Assembly (NCBI RefSeq): GCF_003609635.1
Contig: NZ_MCIA01000016.1
Location: 1 to 64,000, forward strand
Length of the DNA stretch: 64,000 nucleotides
From: Lacrimispora algidixylanolytica
GTDB lineage: Bacteria; Bacillota; Clostridia; Lachnospirales; Lachnospiraceae
Reading direction: 5' to 3'
This document shows positions 17,374-26,849 of this stretch, piece after piece. A program made the translations under genes and the position numbers. Numbering within the stretch: position 1 is the stretch's first letter; every line of letters starts with the position of its first letter. A model generated the notes under the pieces. The model was not told where the DNA came from, did not search any database, and saw only the letters and a program-made list of their open reading frames with translations.

Positions 17374-18971
17374 CAGCCTACACCTCCTAACGTGCCTTCA
17401 ATCATTGGCGTTACCTTCCATGGCGGTTTTACCAGTGCCCAGGCATTGGTATATAAACTCATGGATACATCTCTTCCAAAATTCACAGCTCCACGAAAAC
17501 CAGCATACGGTCCGGAATAATCATAGGAATGCATCTGTCTGGATACCACTCCACCGTGCTGTATGGCGTATTTATCTTTGATACCAGAAAAGAAAATGTC
17601 AGGTTTGTATTCCTCAATCAACTGATCTGTTTCAAACATGTTATAGTCATCTACCACCATATAACCCTTTTTCATATCCTTTAACATACCGTCATACGTA
17701 TCAAGCTCCACGCCTTCCGCACGCATTTGATTCATTACTTCTTCCGAATAACGATCCTCATAGCCTGATTCTCGCTCTACCGTGATCTCTTCAATATTCT
17801 TGGAGTCTGCATCTGCTTTGATCTGTGGAATAATATCACGGCCTTCGTAATCATCCCGGTGAGCAAACTCGTAACCTGCAATGGTGGTCTCCATGCCAAA
17901 GTCTCTTAAAAGCATCTGATAATGATGGGATCTGGAACCTCCTACAAAGATACCGGCAGTTTTCCCCTTTAATTTGGACTTGTAATATTCCATATCCTCA
18001 TTGATTTCCGCCAGTTCTTCTGCAATCACTTCCTCCGTCCGCATGGTAAGCTCCGGATCATTAAAATATTTTGCCATCATACGAAGAGATTTTGAGGTTG
18101 CCCCCACTCCAATGAAATTCACCTTAATCCAGTCTACCCCATATTTGGTTTTCATCATTTCTGCTATGTAATTGATAGACCGATGGCACATAACTAAATT
18201 TAAGTCTGCCAGATGTGAATTTTTTATGGTCTCATAGGAACCATCACCGGTAAAGACTGAAACCACTTCATAACCGATTTTCTTTAAGATGCGTTCCTGT
18301 TCCCAACCGTCACCGCCGATGTTGTATTCACCAAGAAGGTTTACGCTGAACTTACCTTTTGGTGCCTCTTCCCCTTTTCCAATTACATGGCGCATCAAGC
18401 CATTGTTTGCAATATGATGACCAGCCGACTGAGACACTCCCTTATAACCCTCGCAAGAGTACCCGATTGCAGTCACTCCATATTTTTCTTCCACTCGTTT
18501 TGCTACCGCCTGTACATCGTCTCCAATCAAACCGATTGGACAGGTGGAACAGATAAAGATACACTTAGGATTGAAAAGCCGCATAATCTCGTCAATTCCT
18601 TCTTCCAGCTTCTTCTCTCCTCCAAACACGATATCGGAAGACCGCATATCGGTACAAAATGAGTAAGGAACAAAATTTGGTTCTCCTTCATAGGAAGGTT
18701 TTGCCTTATTTCTTCTGGTTGACCAGGAATAAAATGCACATCCAATGGGCCCGTGGGTAATGACCACAGAGTCCTTCATAGGACCTACCACAACCCCCTT
18801 ACATCCAGCGTAGCAGCAGCCTCTTGCCGTTATGATTCCTGGTATTGCTCTGGTATTTGCAGCAACTTCATCTGGTTTCTCTGCAAATTCCAACTGTGTC
18901 ATGTGACTCTTCCGATTCTTATATACTCTGGATGAATATTGATCCAGCACCATATCTCGTTCTTTTGCCAT
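17373..18971 (-). CDS. nifD: Nitrogenase MoFe protein alpha chain NifD (Mo type)
   Basis: 532 residues, the long clostridial form with an extra segment near residues 375-425. P-cluster cysteines lie in GCCYAGCKG, ITHGPIGCAFYSW and STCPIGLIGDD. The FeMo-co ligands equivalent to Azotobacter Cys275 and His442 are in LNLVMCHRSINYI and SRQMHSYDYSGPY. The substrate-side Gln/His region is intact (CEGYKGVSQSAGHHIANNG). With nifE and nifN present and no vnfG/anfG, this is a molybdenum nitrogenase. An upstream GTG at 18980 overlaps the ribosome site; ATG 18971 follows GGGAGGTG. Confidence 0.97.
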   Translation of the reverse strand: MAKERDMVLDQYSSRVYKNRKSHMTQLEFAEKPDEVAANTRAIPGIITARGCCYAGCKGVVVGPMKDSVVITHGPIGCAFYSWSTRRNKAKPSYEGEPNFVPYSFCTDMRSSDIVFGGEKKLEEGIDEIMRLFNPKCIFICSTCPIGLIGDDVQAVAKRVEEKYGVTAIGYSCEGYKGVSQSAGHHIANNGLMRHVIGKGEEAPKGKFSVNLLGEYNIGGDGWEQERILKKIGYEVVSVFTGDGSYETIKNSHLADLNLVMCHRSINYIAEMMKTKYGVDWIKVNFIGVGATSKSLRMMAKYFNDPELTMRTEEVIAEELAEINEDMEYYKSKLKGKTAGIFVGGSRSHHYQMLLRDFGMETTIAGYEFAHRDDYEGRDIIPQIKADADSKNIEEITVERESGYEDRYSEEVMNQMRAEGVELDTYDGMLKDMKKGYMVVDDYNMFETDQLIEEYKPDIFFSGIKDKYAIQHGGVVSRQMHSYDYSGPYAGFRGAVNFGRDVSMSLYTNAWALVKPPWKVTPMIEGTLGGVG

Positions 18972-18986
18972 AGCCTTCACCTCCCA

Positions 18987-19370
18987 TCAGTAAGCATCAA
19001 TTGTGTGTTCGCCGCTTCTTACGGTATACGCCTCGTTTATGGGGAGCACAAATATTTTCCCGTCCCCTGGATTCCCTGTCTGATTCGTCTTAATTAAAAT
19101 GTCCACTACCTCTTGCACCTGTTGGTCTTCCACAATCAAGGTGATCAGCCGCTTTGGTATCCACCGAAAGGACTCCGTCAAATGCTCCCCTTTTGAAGAC
19201 ATGGGAAGTTCTCCGCTTTCAATCACCAGGCTAAGAAGCTCAGGATCAATCCGTTTCTTTCCTCTGCCTAACACGGATCTACAGGTAAAAGCTGGAAAAC
19301 CGCTTTCTGCCAAAGCCTTCTTCGTGGGATTGATTTTATTGACCCGGATAAATGCCATTACCTCTTTCAT
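18987..19370 (-). CDS. nifI2: GlnB-like nitrogenase regulator NifI2
   Basis: PII-family protein of 127 residues (MKEVMAFIRVNKINPTKKAL, VLGRGKK, ITLIVEDQQVQEVVDILIK, GKIFVLPINEAYTVRSGE). In methanogens NifI1 and NifI2 form a 2-oxoglutarate-sensing complex that binds and inhibits dinitrogenase; their position between nifH and nifD is diagnostic. The T-loop is longer than in NifI1, as expected for NifI2. ATG 19370 has AAGGA 9 nt upstream; an ATG three codons earlier is too close to it. Confidence 0.93.
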   Translation of the reverse strand: MKEVMAFIRVNKINPTKKALAESGFPAFTCRSVLGRGKKRIDPELLSLVIESGELPMSSKGEHLTESFRWIPKRLITLIVEDQQVQEVVDILIKTNQTGNPGDGKIFVLPINEAYTVRSGEHTIDAY

Positions 19371-19400
19371 AATAATCATTCCTTTCCATAAAAGCCCTAC

Positions 19401-19724
19401 TTAAAGTCCCTTTTTACCTGTGCTGACGGTATACGCTTCTTCCATGGGGGATATGAAGATTCGTCCGTCCCCATAATTGCCCTCACCAGTTCTTGCTGTT
19501 CTTAAAATCACCTTCACCAGGTCGTCTTTATCCTCATCATTGCAGAAGAACAACAACATCTCTTTTGGGATCTCATCGTAGTGAATCTCTCCTACCGTGA
19601 TACCTTTTTGCTTTCCACGACCATATACATCCATTTTAGTCACTGCCTGAAACCCTGCTTCTGATGCCTCTTTCATAACATGATCCGCCTTTTCAGGCCG
19701 GACAATCGCTCTCACCAATATCAT
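19401..19724 (-). CDS. nifI1: GlnB-like nitrogenase regulator NifI1
   Basis: 107-residue PII-family protein (MILVRAIVRPEKADHVMKEA, VYGRGKQKGI, DLVKVILRTARTGEGNYGDG, IFISPMEEAYTVSTGK). It lies directly after nifH and before nifI2. Together they are expected to inactivate nitrogenase when 2-oxoglutarate is low, that is, under ammonium (established in methanogens; inferred here). The conserved Tyr of the enteric GlnB T-loop uridylylation site is not evident, consistent with the NifI subgroup. Confidence 0.93.
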   Translation of the reverse strand: MILVRAIVRPEKADHVMKEASEAGFQAVTKMDVYGRGKQKGITVGEIHYDEIPKEMLLFFCNDEDKDDLVKVILRTARTGEGNYGDGRIFISPMEEAYTVSTGKKGL

Positions 19725-19749
19725 ATGCTCTTCTCCTCTCCCTACCGGG

Positions 19750-20730
<981 letters not shown>

Positions 20731-20802
20731 CTATTTACAAATGAAATGAGTTTTTTTCTCAACATTCTATGCAAATATTACTTTCACTCTCTTTTACCTT
20801 CG

Positions 20803-20826
20803 AAAAAAGAGCTGGTTATCCAGCTC
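20803..20826 (-). terminator. Rho-independent terminator after mop
   Basis: On the minus strand a 7-bp stem GAGCTGG / CCAGCTC with a 4-nt loop is followed by TTTTTTCG. It lies 14 nt after the mop stop codon and separates the mod operon from the nif operon. Confidence 0.85.
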
Positions 20827-20839
20827 CTTCTTTCGCAGT

Positions 20840-21049
20840 TTATGTAACGCCAATCATGACTGAGGTCGCTTTAATCACAGCATAAGCATCTTTTCCCACT
20901 TCCAGTTCCAAATCTTTTACCGCCGCCATGGAAACGGTCGCTGATATGATATTGCCACCTCCCACGTCGAGAGTCACCATTGCATTGACTGCTCCGGCTT
21001 CGATTCCTATTATTTTTCCTTTTAACTGATTTCTCGCACTAAGTCTCAT
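20840..21049 (-). CDS. mop: Molbindin (Mop), molybdate-binding protein
   Basis: A single 69-residue TOBE/Mop domain: MRLSARNQLKGKIIGIEAGA, VNAMVTLDVGGGNIISATVS, VKDLELEVGKDAYAVIKATS. Molbindins form small oligomers that bind and buffer molybdate or tungstate in the cytoplasm. The frame extends to 21067, but ATG 21049 follows GGAGGCGG by about 8 nt and starts at the family's conserved MRLSARNQ. It sits between modC and the nif operon, where Mo demand is highest. Confidence 0.93.
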   Translation of the reverse strand: MRLSARNQLKGKIIGIEAGAVNAMVTLDVGGGNIISATVSMAAVKDLELEVGKDAYAVIKATSVMIGVT

Positions 21050-21163
21050 GGGCACCGCCTCCTCCATTTGTCTTTCCAGTAACAGATTCTTACGTATTCC
21101 TTTTGAAACATCTTACGCATTTCCACCATTAATGTCAATCTATATGAGAATTACTTAACAATA

Positions 21164-22192
21164 TTAAGACAAAAGCAGGATTTCTTCTTTCGGAAACTGG
21201 ATAAATAATGGAATATTTTCGTTTTTGTCCTGAATTAGCCAGATACGGTCCGAATCCTCCCCCTCTGCATTGTGAAACAAGACCTGTCGTTCAAAGGGGG
21301 TATCCGTTACTCCCCATAACCTAATCTTCATAATGTTTTCTCCAGGCTGACTGGCTGGGATTAAGGTATGGCCCCTGATGCCTATGTACCGAATAGAATC
21401 CCCAATTTTTTCTTTGGTCATTAACCTTATGTTCCAGTCACTGGCATAAAGCTCATAATCCCCTAGTCTTTGAATGGCTGAGATGTTCTTGCATCCAGTA
21501 AGTCTCGCCGCTTCCATCAAGCCTGGATTTTTAAAAATATCTCTGGTCCCTCCCTGTAACAGGCTCTTTCCTTCTGAAATCACCACCATTTGGCTGCTGA
21601 ATTTATAGATTTCGTCTCTGGAATGGGATACCATGAATACATCCTTTCCATATTCTTTGATAAATTCCAGCATATCCGTCTGAAGCGCATCCTTTAAAAA
21701 CCCATCCAGTGCAGAAAATGGCTCATCAAGAAGAATGACCTCCGGTGCACTTAAGAGCATTCGAGCGAGTGCCACTCTTTGTTGTTGCCCACCAGAAAGC
21801 TGGGAAGGATACCTCTTTTCCAAACCAGAAAGCTGAAACCGCCTTAACATCTCATAGATAGCTGCCTGTTTGCCATTTCTCTTTCCTGGAATCACGATTC
21901 CTAAATTCGCTTCCACTGTCATAGCGGGGAAAAGGGCATAGCTTTGAAACAAATATCCTACATGACGCTGTCTGGCAGGCTGGTTGATTCCTGCCTTGGA
22001 ATCAAAAAGCACTCTTCCATTTAATGCGATGCGCCCCTCATCCGGCGTTTCAATCCCTGCCACACATTTTAGTATCATGCTCTTGCCGCTCCCGGAGGCG
22101 CCTAAGATTCCCGTGCAACCTCCCTCTGTTTCAAATTCCGCATTTAATTCAAAGCCGGAAAACCTCTTCCTAATTTTCAACTGCAATGCCAT
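21164..22192 (-). CDS. modC: Molybdate ABC transporter ATPase ModC
   Basis: 342 residues. Walker A GASGSGKSM, signature LSGGQQQRVALARML, Walker B VILLDEPFSALDGF and the switch His region DVFMVSHSRDEIY are present. The ~110-residue C-terminal extension is a weak TOBE/Mop-like regulatory region (IRYIGIRGHTLIPA). The start lies 4 nt after the modB stop, so the two are coupled. It energises molybdate import with ModA and ModB. Confidence 0.93.
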   Translation of the reverse strand: MALQLKIRKRFSGFELNAEFETEGGCTGILGASGSGKSMILKCVAGIETPDEGRIALNGRVLFDSKAGINQPARQRHVGYLFQSYALFPAMTVEANLGIVIPGKRNGKQAAIYEMLRRFQLSGLEKRYPSQLSGGQQQRVALARMLLSAPEVILLDEPFSALDGFLKDALQTDMLEFIKEYGKDVFMVSHSRDEIYKFSSQMVVISEGKSLLQGGTRDIFKNPGLMEAARLTGCKNISAIQRLGDYELYASDWNIRLMTKEKIGDSIRYIGIRGHTLIPASQPGENIMKIRLWGVTDTPFERQVLFHNAEGEDSDRIWLIQDKNENIPLFIQFPKEEILLLS

Positions 22193-22196
22193 ATGA

Positions 22197-22892
22197 TCAC
22201 CACCCGCTCACATCCTGATTGCTCTTACCAGACACCAGATTAATAAACACTACCATAATAAAAGAAATCATAACGATGATAAGTACCCAGAACCCAGCAA
22301 TCTCCCAGTTCCCAGCCGATACTTCAGAGGCAATAGCAACGGACATGGTTCGTGTCTTTCCAAGGATATTACCAGCCAGCATGGTGGTTGCCCCATATTC
22401 TCCAATGGCTCTTGAAAAAGAGAGCACAATGCCAGAGGCAAGCCCTGGGGCAGCCATGGGAACAATAATCTTCCAAAATATCTTCCGTTCCGAAAGCCCC
22501 AAAGTCCTTCCAGCATAAATCATAGTCACATCTACCTGTTCAAAGGCGGCTCTTGCATTCCGGTACATGAGAGGAAACGCAATGACAAACGCGGCCATTA
22601 CGCACCCCGGCCATGTCTGAACCATTTTCACATTATAATTCTCCCAAAGAAATGCACCAAATGGCCTGCGCAAGCTGAAAATCAACAAAAGAAAGAAGCC
22701 AGCCACGGTGGGAGGAAGTACCAGAGGAAGAGTGAGAATCCCATCAACAATGGACTTTGCCCTGTGATTTAATTTCATCACCCCCCTTGCCGCTCCGGTC
22801 CCAAGAAAAAAAGTAAATATGGTTGCCAGTATTCCTGTTTTCATGGAAAGAAAAAGTGGACTAAAATCAATGGTACTGATAAGCTCCCACAT
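22197..22892 (-). CDS. modB: Molybdate ABC transporter permease ModB
   Basis: 231 residues with five or six membrane helices and the ModB/CysT pattern (FLGTGAARGVMKL, DGILTLPLVLPPTVAGFFLL). The EAA loop that contacts ModC reads AGRTLGLSERKIFWKIIVPM, followed by SFSRAIGEYGATTMLAGNI. ATG follows AGGAGATG. It forms the membrane channel of the molybdate importer; 29 nt separate it from modA. Confidence 0.94.
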   Translation of the reverse strand: MWELISTIDFSPLFLSMKTGILATIFTFFLGTGAARGVMKLNHRAKSIVDGILTLPLVLPPTVAGFFLLLIFSLRRPFGAFLWENYNVKMVQTWPGCVMAAFVIAFPLMYRNARAAFEQVDVTMIYAGRTLGLSERKIFWKIIVPMAAPGLASGIVLSFSRAIGEYGATTMLAGNILGKTRTMSVAIASEVSAGNWEIAGFWVLIIVMISFIMVVFINLVSGKSNQDVSGW

Positions 22893-22921
22893 GGCCTTAC
22901 ATCTCCTTTCTTATCCGAATA

Positions 22922-23803
22922 TCACTTCTTATATAATTCAAATCCTGCATCCAAGAACTGCTTTTTTACCTCTTCTGACCCAGTTAGATATTTCATAAAA
23001 TCAGCCGCTGCTGACTTTTCCACTTCAGAAGCCTCTTTATTGTCGATTAGTCCCACCGGATATAGTGCTGGATCAAGCATATCTTTGTCTACCTTAGCGA
23101 TTACCTCCACCTGATCAGGCATAGAGGCCGCATCGGTGGCATACACGATTCCCACTTCATTGCTTCCTTCTGCAACAGCCGTTAATACTGCGGTAACATT
23201 GGGACCTTGGTTGATTTCCATGGACATTACTTTATCAAGAATCCCCATTTTCTCAAAGAGCTTTCTGGCATACTGTCCCACTGGTACATCTTCTCCTGCG
23301 AGGGCTAAGCTGGAGGCCGCAGTAATAGTATCAAAACCAGTCACTGCCGTCTCTTTGCCTTTGAGCTTAATAAGGACCATCTGGTTCATCAGCAGATTTT
23401 GAACGGAACCTTCCTTTACAAATCCGTCTTTCTCTAACTCATCCATCTGCTTTGTTGCGGCAGAGAAGAAAATATCACATCTTGCTCCTTCTTCAATCTG
23501 AGTCTTTAGGGTACCAGAACTGTCCGCATTGTAAATGACCGTAACTTCTGGATGCTCACTTTCATACTCCTTTTTCACCGTTTCCATGGTATTTTTCAGA
23601 CTCGCTGCAATGAAAACATAAAGTTCTGCGTGTTCCAAGACTTTTGATTCTGTTTCAACCTTCTGAGTTTCAATCTCCTGGGTTTCAACCTTCTGAGTTT
23701 CAACCTTTCGGGTAGTTGAAGCTCCCGTCGCCTGACAGCCCACGGATGAAATGACGGCAAATGATGCCAACAAAAATGCAAGTAACTTCTTTCTTCGTTT
23801 CAT
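22922..23803 (-). CDS. modA: Molybdate-binding lipoprotein ModA
   Basis: The N-terminal lipoprotein signal (KKLLAFLLASFAVISSVGC) has Cys23 as lipidation site. An unusual linker of repeated KVETQ/EIETQ units (residues ~33-54) comes next. The ModA domain follows: LYVFIAASLKNTMETV, VIYNADSSGTLKTQIEEGA, CDIFFSAATKQMDEL and VGIVYATDAA, the oxyanion-binding type. ATG follows GGAGGATAAGCT. It captures molybdate outside the membrane for ModBC. Tungstate specificity cannot be excluded from sequence. Confidence 0.93.
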   Translation of the reverse strand: MKRRKKLLAFLLASFAVISSVGCQATGASTTRKVETQKVETQEIETQKVETESKVLEHAELYVFIAASLKNTMETVKKEYESEHPEVTVIYNADSSGTLKTQIEEGARCDIFFSAATKQMDELEKDGFVKEGSVQNLLMNQMVLIKLKGKETAVTGFDTITAASSLALAGEDVPVGQYARKLFEKMGILDKVMSMEINQGPNVTAVLTAVAEGSNEVGIVYATDAASMPDQVEVIAKVDKDMLDPALYPVGLIDNKEASEVEKSAAADFMKYLTGSEEVKKQFLDAGFELYKK

Positions 23804-23842
23804 AGCTTATCCTCCTGGATTTTTATTTGAATAACATAGGTA

Positions 23843-23898
23843 TGTTGTTCATTCTTATGGTGTTTTGTTCTGTCTTATTGTGTTTCGTCCATTTTATG
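23843..23898. repeat. Three tandem ~20-bp imperfect repeats in the modA leader/promoter
   Basis: TGTTGTTCATTCTTATGGTG (23843-23862) is followed directly by TTTTGTTCTGTCTTATTGTG (23863-23882) and by TTTCGTCCATTTTATG (23883-23898, one base deleted). The third copy contains the putative modA -10, so the first two lie at and after the start site. They may be operator units for the divergent regulator. Confidence 0.55.
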
Positions 23899-23919
23899 AA
23901 ATATTGACCACAAAATCAA
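23891..23919 (-). promoter_or_regulatory. Putative modABC promoter
   Basis: On the minus strand TTGATT (23914-23919) is 17 nt from TAAAAT (23891-23896), about 90 nt upstream of the modA start. It overlaps the third copy of the tandem repeat. Confidence 0.5.
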
Positions 23920-23936
23920 TGTTCATATATTTACAG

Positions 23937-23973
23937 TATATAGATATAAAATCAGATATTTTTTATCTATATA
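23937..23973. promoter_or_regulatory. 10-bp inverted repeat between modA and its divergent regulator
   Basis: TATATAGATA (23937-23946) and its exact complement TATCTATATA (23964-23973) are separated by 17 nt. The spacing and its place between the two divergent promoters suggest an operator. It resembles the AT-rich TATAT half-sites of ModE boxes only loosely. Confidence 0.45.
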
Positions 23974-24002
23974 GCACAATAATCAGTATCAACAACCTTT
24001 CA

Positions 24003-24030
24003 TTGACATTGAATCAAAATATGATATAAC
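24003..24030 (+). promoter_or_regulatory. Putative promoter of the HTH/ligand-binding regulator
   Basis: TTGACA (24003-24008), 16-nt spacer, TATAAC (24025-24030), 43 nt upstream of the ATG at 24074. Close to sigma-A consensus. Confidence 0.6.
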
Positions 24031-24073
24031 TATTTATAAATAATAAAAACCATTTCAATCATGAGGGTATTCT

Positions 24074-25042
24074 ATGGAAAAAATATATACGCCACAAGAA
24101 GTGGCAGATAGGCTACAGATAAAAAAGGCTACGGTTTATGAACTCATAAAGCGGGGAGAATTAAAAGCTACTAAGATTGGCAGGCAGATACGAGTAAGCC
24201 AAGAACAGCTCGATGTTTATTTAAAAGGTTCCACAGGACAAGATATAAGCACAACGGTTGAAGAGTCTCTGCCCCCGGTCACTGATATTCCCCGCTTTAC
24301 GGCTGTATCTGGGGGGCAACAGACCGATTATCTGTTAAATACCAGCGGTCTAATTATCAGCAGTCAAGAATCAAGAGTTGTGGAACTGCTTCGAAGCCAT
24401 TTAAGCAAAAACCAGGGTAATCTCCCCATACTTCATTCCTATATGAACGACTATAACAGTCTCTACTCTTTGTATTATGAAAAGACGCACCTTGCCCTTA
24501 CCTGCTTTTTCTCCCAGGAAAAAGAGGAGACTGGGAAACAGATTAAGAATCTTATGCCTGGTAAGGAAATAGCAGTTCTTTCCGTCTGCCGTCTCTCATG
24601 GGGCTTTTATGTAAAGAAGGGAAATCCCTTAAAGTTTCGATCCATACATGACCTGATTCGTCCTGAGATACGTTTCTTAAATAGGGAATTAGGAAGTGGC
24701 CTGCGCATGTGTTTGGATTCCTCTTTGCTGGAAGAAAAGATTAAAAGGACAGCTATAAGGGGGTATGAAAACGACTGCCTCTCCCATATGTCTGCTGCAA
24801 ATGCAGTCGCTTCCGGCGCCGCAGACATAAGCATAGGGGATATCTCCCTGTTGGCCTCTTACCCCCAACTGGAATCTATCCCCTTTGCTCATGCATATCT
24901 TAATTTTGTTTTCTTAAAATCTGATTTGGAACACCCTGCGTTTCAGTCCATCTATCATGGGGTAAATTCGGAAGAATTTAAAAGCGGCCTTCTTCACTTT
25001 GAGGGCTATGATATAAAGAGCACAGGAAATTTAAGCATCTGA
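24074..25042 (+). CDS. Excisionase-type HTH regulator with periplasmic-binding-like domain (probable molybdate/tungstate sensor)
   Basis: Residues 1-50 are a MerR/excisionase-type DNA-binding domain (YTPQEVADRLQIKKATVYEL, GELKATKIGRQIRVS). Residues ~95-310 resemble the COG1910-type soluble oxyanion-binding domain (HLALTCFFSQEKEETG, LSWGFYVKKGNPL, FLNRELGSGLRMCLD, GAADISIGDISLLAS, IPFAHAYLNFVFLK). This architecture substitutes for ModE or TupR in many Firmicutes. It is divergent from modA with an inverted repeat between them, so control of modABC by Mo/W is likely. ATG follows GAGGG. No transmembrane or signal segment. Confidence 0.8.
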   Translation: MEKIYTPQEVADRLQIKKATVYELIKRGELKATKIGRQIRVSQEQLDVYLKGSTGQDISTTVEESLPPVTDIPRFTAVSGGQQTDYLLNTSGLIISSQESRVVELLRSHLSKNQGNLPILHSYMNDYNSLYSLYYEKTHLALTCFFSQEKEETGKQIKNLMPGKEIAVLSVCRLSWGFYVKKGNPLKFRSIHDLIRPEIRFLNRELGSGLRMCLDSSLLEEKIKRTAIRGYENDCLSHMSAANAVASGAADISIGDISLLASYPQLESIPFAHAYLNFVFLKSDLEHPAFQSIYHGVNSEEFKSGLLHFEGYDIKSTGNLSI

Positions 25043-25052
25043 AACGGCTAAC

Positions 25053-26213
25053 TTAAATCTGCAGTCTTTTCCCCTCCTTTAGGTAAAATAGATAAAACAA
25101 TATAGCTCCTAAGGTACATAGAAAAGCCCCACATCCCATGGCATATGAGATGTTGTTATTGGCCGTCTGTCCAAATATCACATTGGTAACCACTCCAATT
25201 CCCTCTAAAAGAACTGCATACATACTAAGGGCCGTGGCCCGGTCCCGGGTCTTGATCCGACAGTTTTGCAACTGGGTGGAAAGTGGCGCAAGCAGGCTAG
25301 CACAGAGGCGAAGAAGTAGAATAGCCGCTACCGATATCACGGCTTGATTCGTAATAGCAAGAACTACACAAGATACCGCCCCGCAAATAAACATACTCAG
25401 GCCAAAAGAAAAGCCTCCCATCCGTTTTGTAAACCAGTGAGACCATATCCCCATCATCCCAGACAGGGTGACCAGGATATAAACAAACCCAATGGTTTTC
25501 ACGTCCATTCCGGCCTTTACATACTGAATCTGATTTAAGAATACTGTTATTGTCTGGTTCGCTTCAGCCAAAAGTCCCATACCAATCACCGCTAAAAGAA
25601 ACCGTTTGTCTCTTACCGTCAATAAAAATACATCTAATAAATTACTTGTGTTTCCATTTTCCCTTTTCGGAGATTTCACTTCCCGGATACCAAAAGCTAG
25701 AACTGCGGCTATTCCATAGGATGCCATAGTCAAAAATCCCGCCATTCGATAATTTTCTCCGATGTATACAGAATACACCAGGGAGGCCCCTAAGAGCCCA
25801 GCCGTTTGCAAAAACTGATAAATCCCAAAAACCTTCTGACTCTCCTCTTCCTTACAGGAAAGATACAGGATGCTTACGTCACATCCGGAAAAACCTGCCA
25901 TTACCACACTAAGCAGGATTCGCTCCAGTAAAAAATCAGCAAAGCCTTCTGCTCTCCAAAATACAATTTTTGACAGGAAATAGATGCCTGAGCATAAAAT
26001 TAACGTTTTTCTATATCCAATCCGGTCTGCAACGATACCCCAAGGCAATTCCAGGCCAATGCAGAGAGCCAGACTGATACTTTCAATTATGGTGATCTGA
26101 AATACATTCACCCCTGCTACCTGACGATAAAGAGTGGCAACCGGTCCATAAAACACCATACCCTGTAAAAAGGAAATGGCAAACATAATATATATATTTC
26201 GTCTTGTCTTCAT
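25053..26213 (-). CDS. MFS transporter of unknown substrate
   Basis: 386 residues with about 12 hydrophobic segments. The MFS loop reads GIVADRIGYRKTLIL, preceded by LCIGLELPW, and the fold resembles drug-efflux-type MFS proteins. The second half keeps a weaker copy of the loop motif. It ends 11 nt from the convergent regulator gene at 25042 and probably is an independent transcription unit. Nothing in sequence or context fixes the substrate; efflux is a guess. Confidence 0.8.
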   Translation of the reverse strand: MKTRRNIYIMFAISFLQGMVFYGPVATLYRQVAGVNVFQITIIESISLALCIGLELPWGIVADRIGYRKTLILCSGIYFLSKIVFWRAEGFADFLLERILLSVVMAGFSGCDVSILYLSCKEEESQKVFGIYQFLQTAGLLGASLVYSVYIGENYRMAGFLTMASYGIAAVLAFGIREVKSPKRENGNTSNLLDVFLLTVRDKRFLLAVIGMGLLAEANQTITVFLNQIQYVKAGMDVKTIGFVYILVTLSGMMGIWSHWFTKRMGGFSFGLSMFICGAVSCVVLAITNQAVISVAAILLLRLCASLLAPLSTQLQNCRIKTRDRATALSMYAVLLEGIGVVTNVIFGQTANNNISYAMGCGAFLCTLGAILFYLFYLKEGKRLQI

Positions 26214-26399
26214 TTTCTCTTATAATCTCCCATTTTTTGGTACAAAAAATAAGCCCTGCTTACCAGCGCCTACATAAAATTACATTCACTTTTGCTCTAC
26301 GTGGGATTATTTAAGATGAAAATGAAACATGACATAACAATCAGACCCTTCTGAACTTTTTTCACATTATATCATACCTATTCCTGTGTGTAAATACTA

Positions 26400-26450
26400 T
26401 TGACATACCACTCCCTCTATTTGTATAATGTATGTATTACAGTTGTAAGA
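26400..26450 (+). promoter_or_regulatory. blaI promoter with BlaI/MecI-type operator
   Basis: TTGACA (26400-26405), 18-nt spacer, TATAAT (26424-26429). Directly downstream lies ATTACA-GT-TGTAAG (within 26434-26450), matching the TTACA/TGTAA dyad of BlaI/MecI operators. The repressor would cover the start site and autoregulate blaI-blaR1. Confidence 0.75.
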
Positions 26451-26463
26451 ACAGGAGATTTAT

Positions 26464-26847
26464 ATGAATCATCTGCCTCAGATTTCCGAAGCTGAATATG
26501 AAGTGATGAAGGTGTTGTGGAAACACGCACCTATAAACACCAACGAAGTGACGGACATGCTTACCAAAACCATTGGCTGGAATCCAAAGACGGTCCACAC
26601 CTTGTTAAAAAGGCTGGCCCAAAAGGGAGCCATTACTTATCAAAAAGAAGGCCGAGTCTTTGTGTACACTCCAGTGGTAAAGGAAGACGAATATTTAAAT
26701 AAAGCAAATGATCACTTTCTGAACCAATTCTATAATGGCAAGATATCCAGCATGGTGACCAATTATATCAACAGCGACCACATGGAACCGGATGAGCTAA
26801 ACGAACTTAGAAGACTCTTATTAAAGGGAAACAAGGAGGCCCACTGA
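26464..26847 (+). CDS. blaI: BlaI/MecI-family repressor
   Basis: 127 residues, winged helix typical of Penicillinase_R: LPQISEAEYEVMKVLWKHAP, NEVTDMLTKTIGWNPKTVHTL with the recognition helix, then LLKRLAQKGAITYQKEGRVF. A C-terminal dimerisation helix follows. In the family, BlaR1 signalling inactivates BlaI proteolytically. ATG follows ACAGGAGATTTAT. Its operator dyad lies in its own promoter and at the promoter of the penicillin-binding-protein operon at 38.3 kb. Stop and blaR1 start are 2 nt apart. Confidence 0.92.
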   Translation: MNHLPQISEAEYEVMKVLWKHAPINTNEVTDMLTKTIGWNPKTVHTLLKRLAQKGAITYQKEGRVFVYTPVVKEDEYLNKANDHFLNQFYNGKISSMVTNYINSDHMEPDELNELRRLLLKGNKEAH

Positions 26848-26849
26848 CC

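Noticed and set aside
23843-23898. CRISPR-like repeats
   Set aside because: Only three imperfect copies in direct tandem with no spacers and no cas genes.
23804-24073. Molybdenum-cofactor riboswitch upstream of modA
   Set aside because: No multi-helix conserved structure of that class is visible; direct and inverted repeats fit protein operators better.
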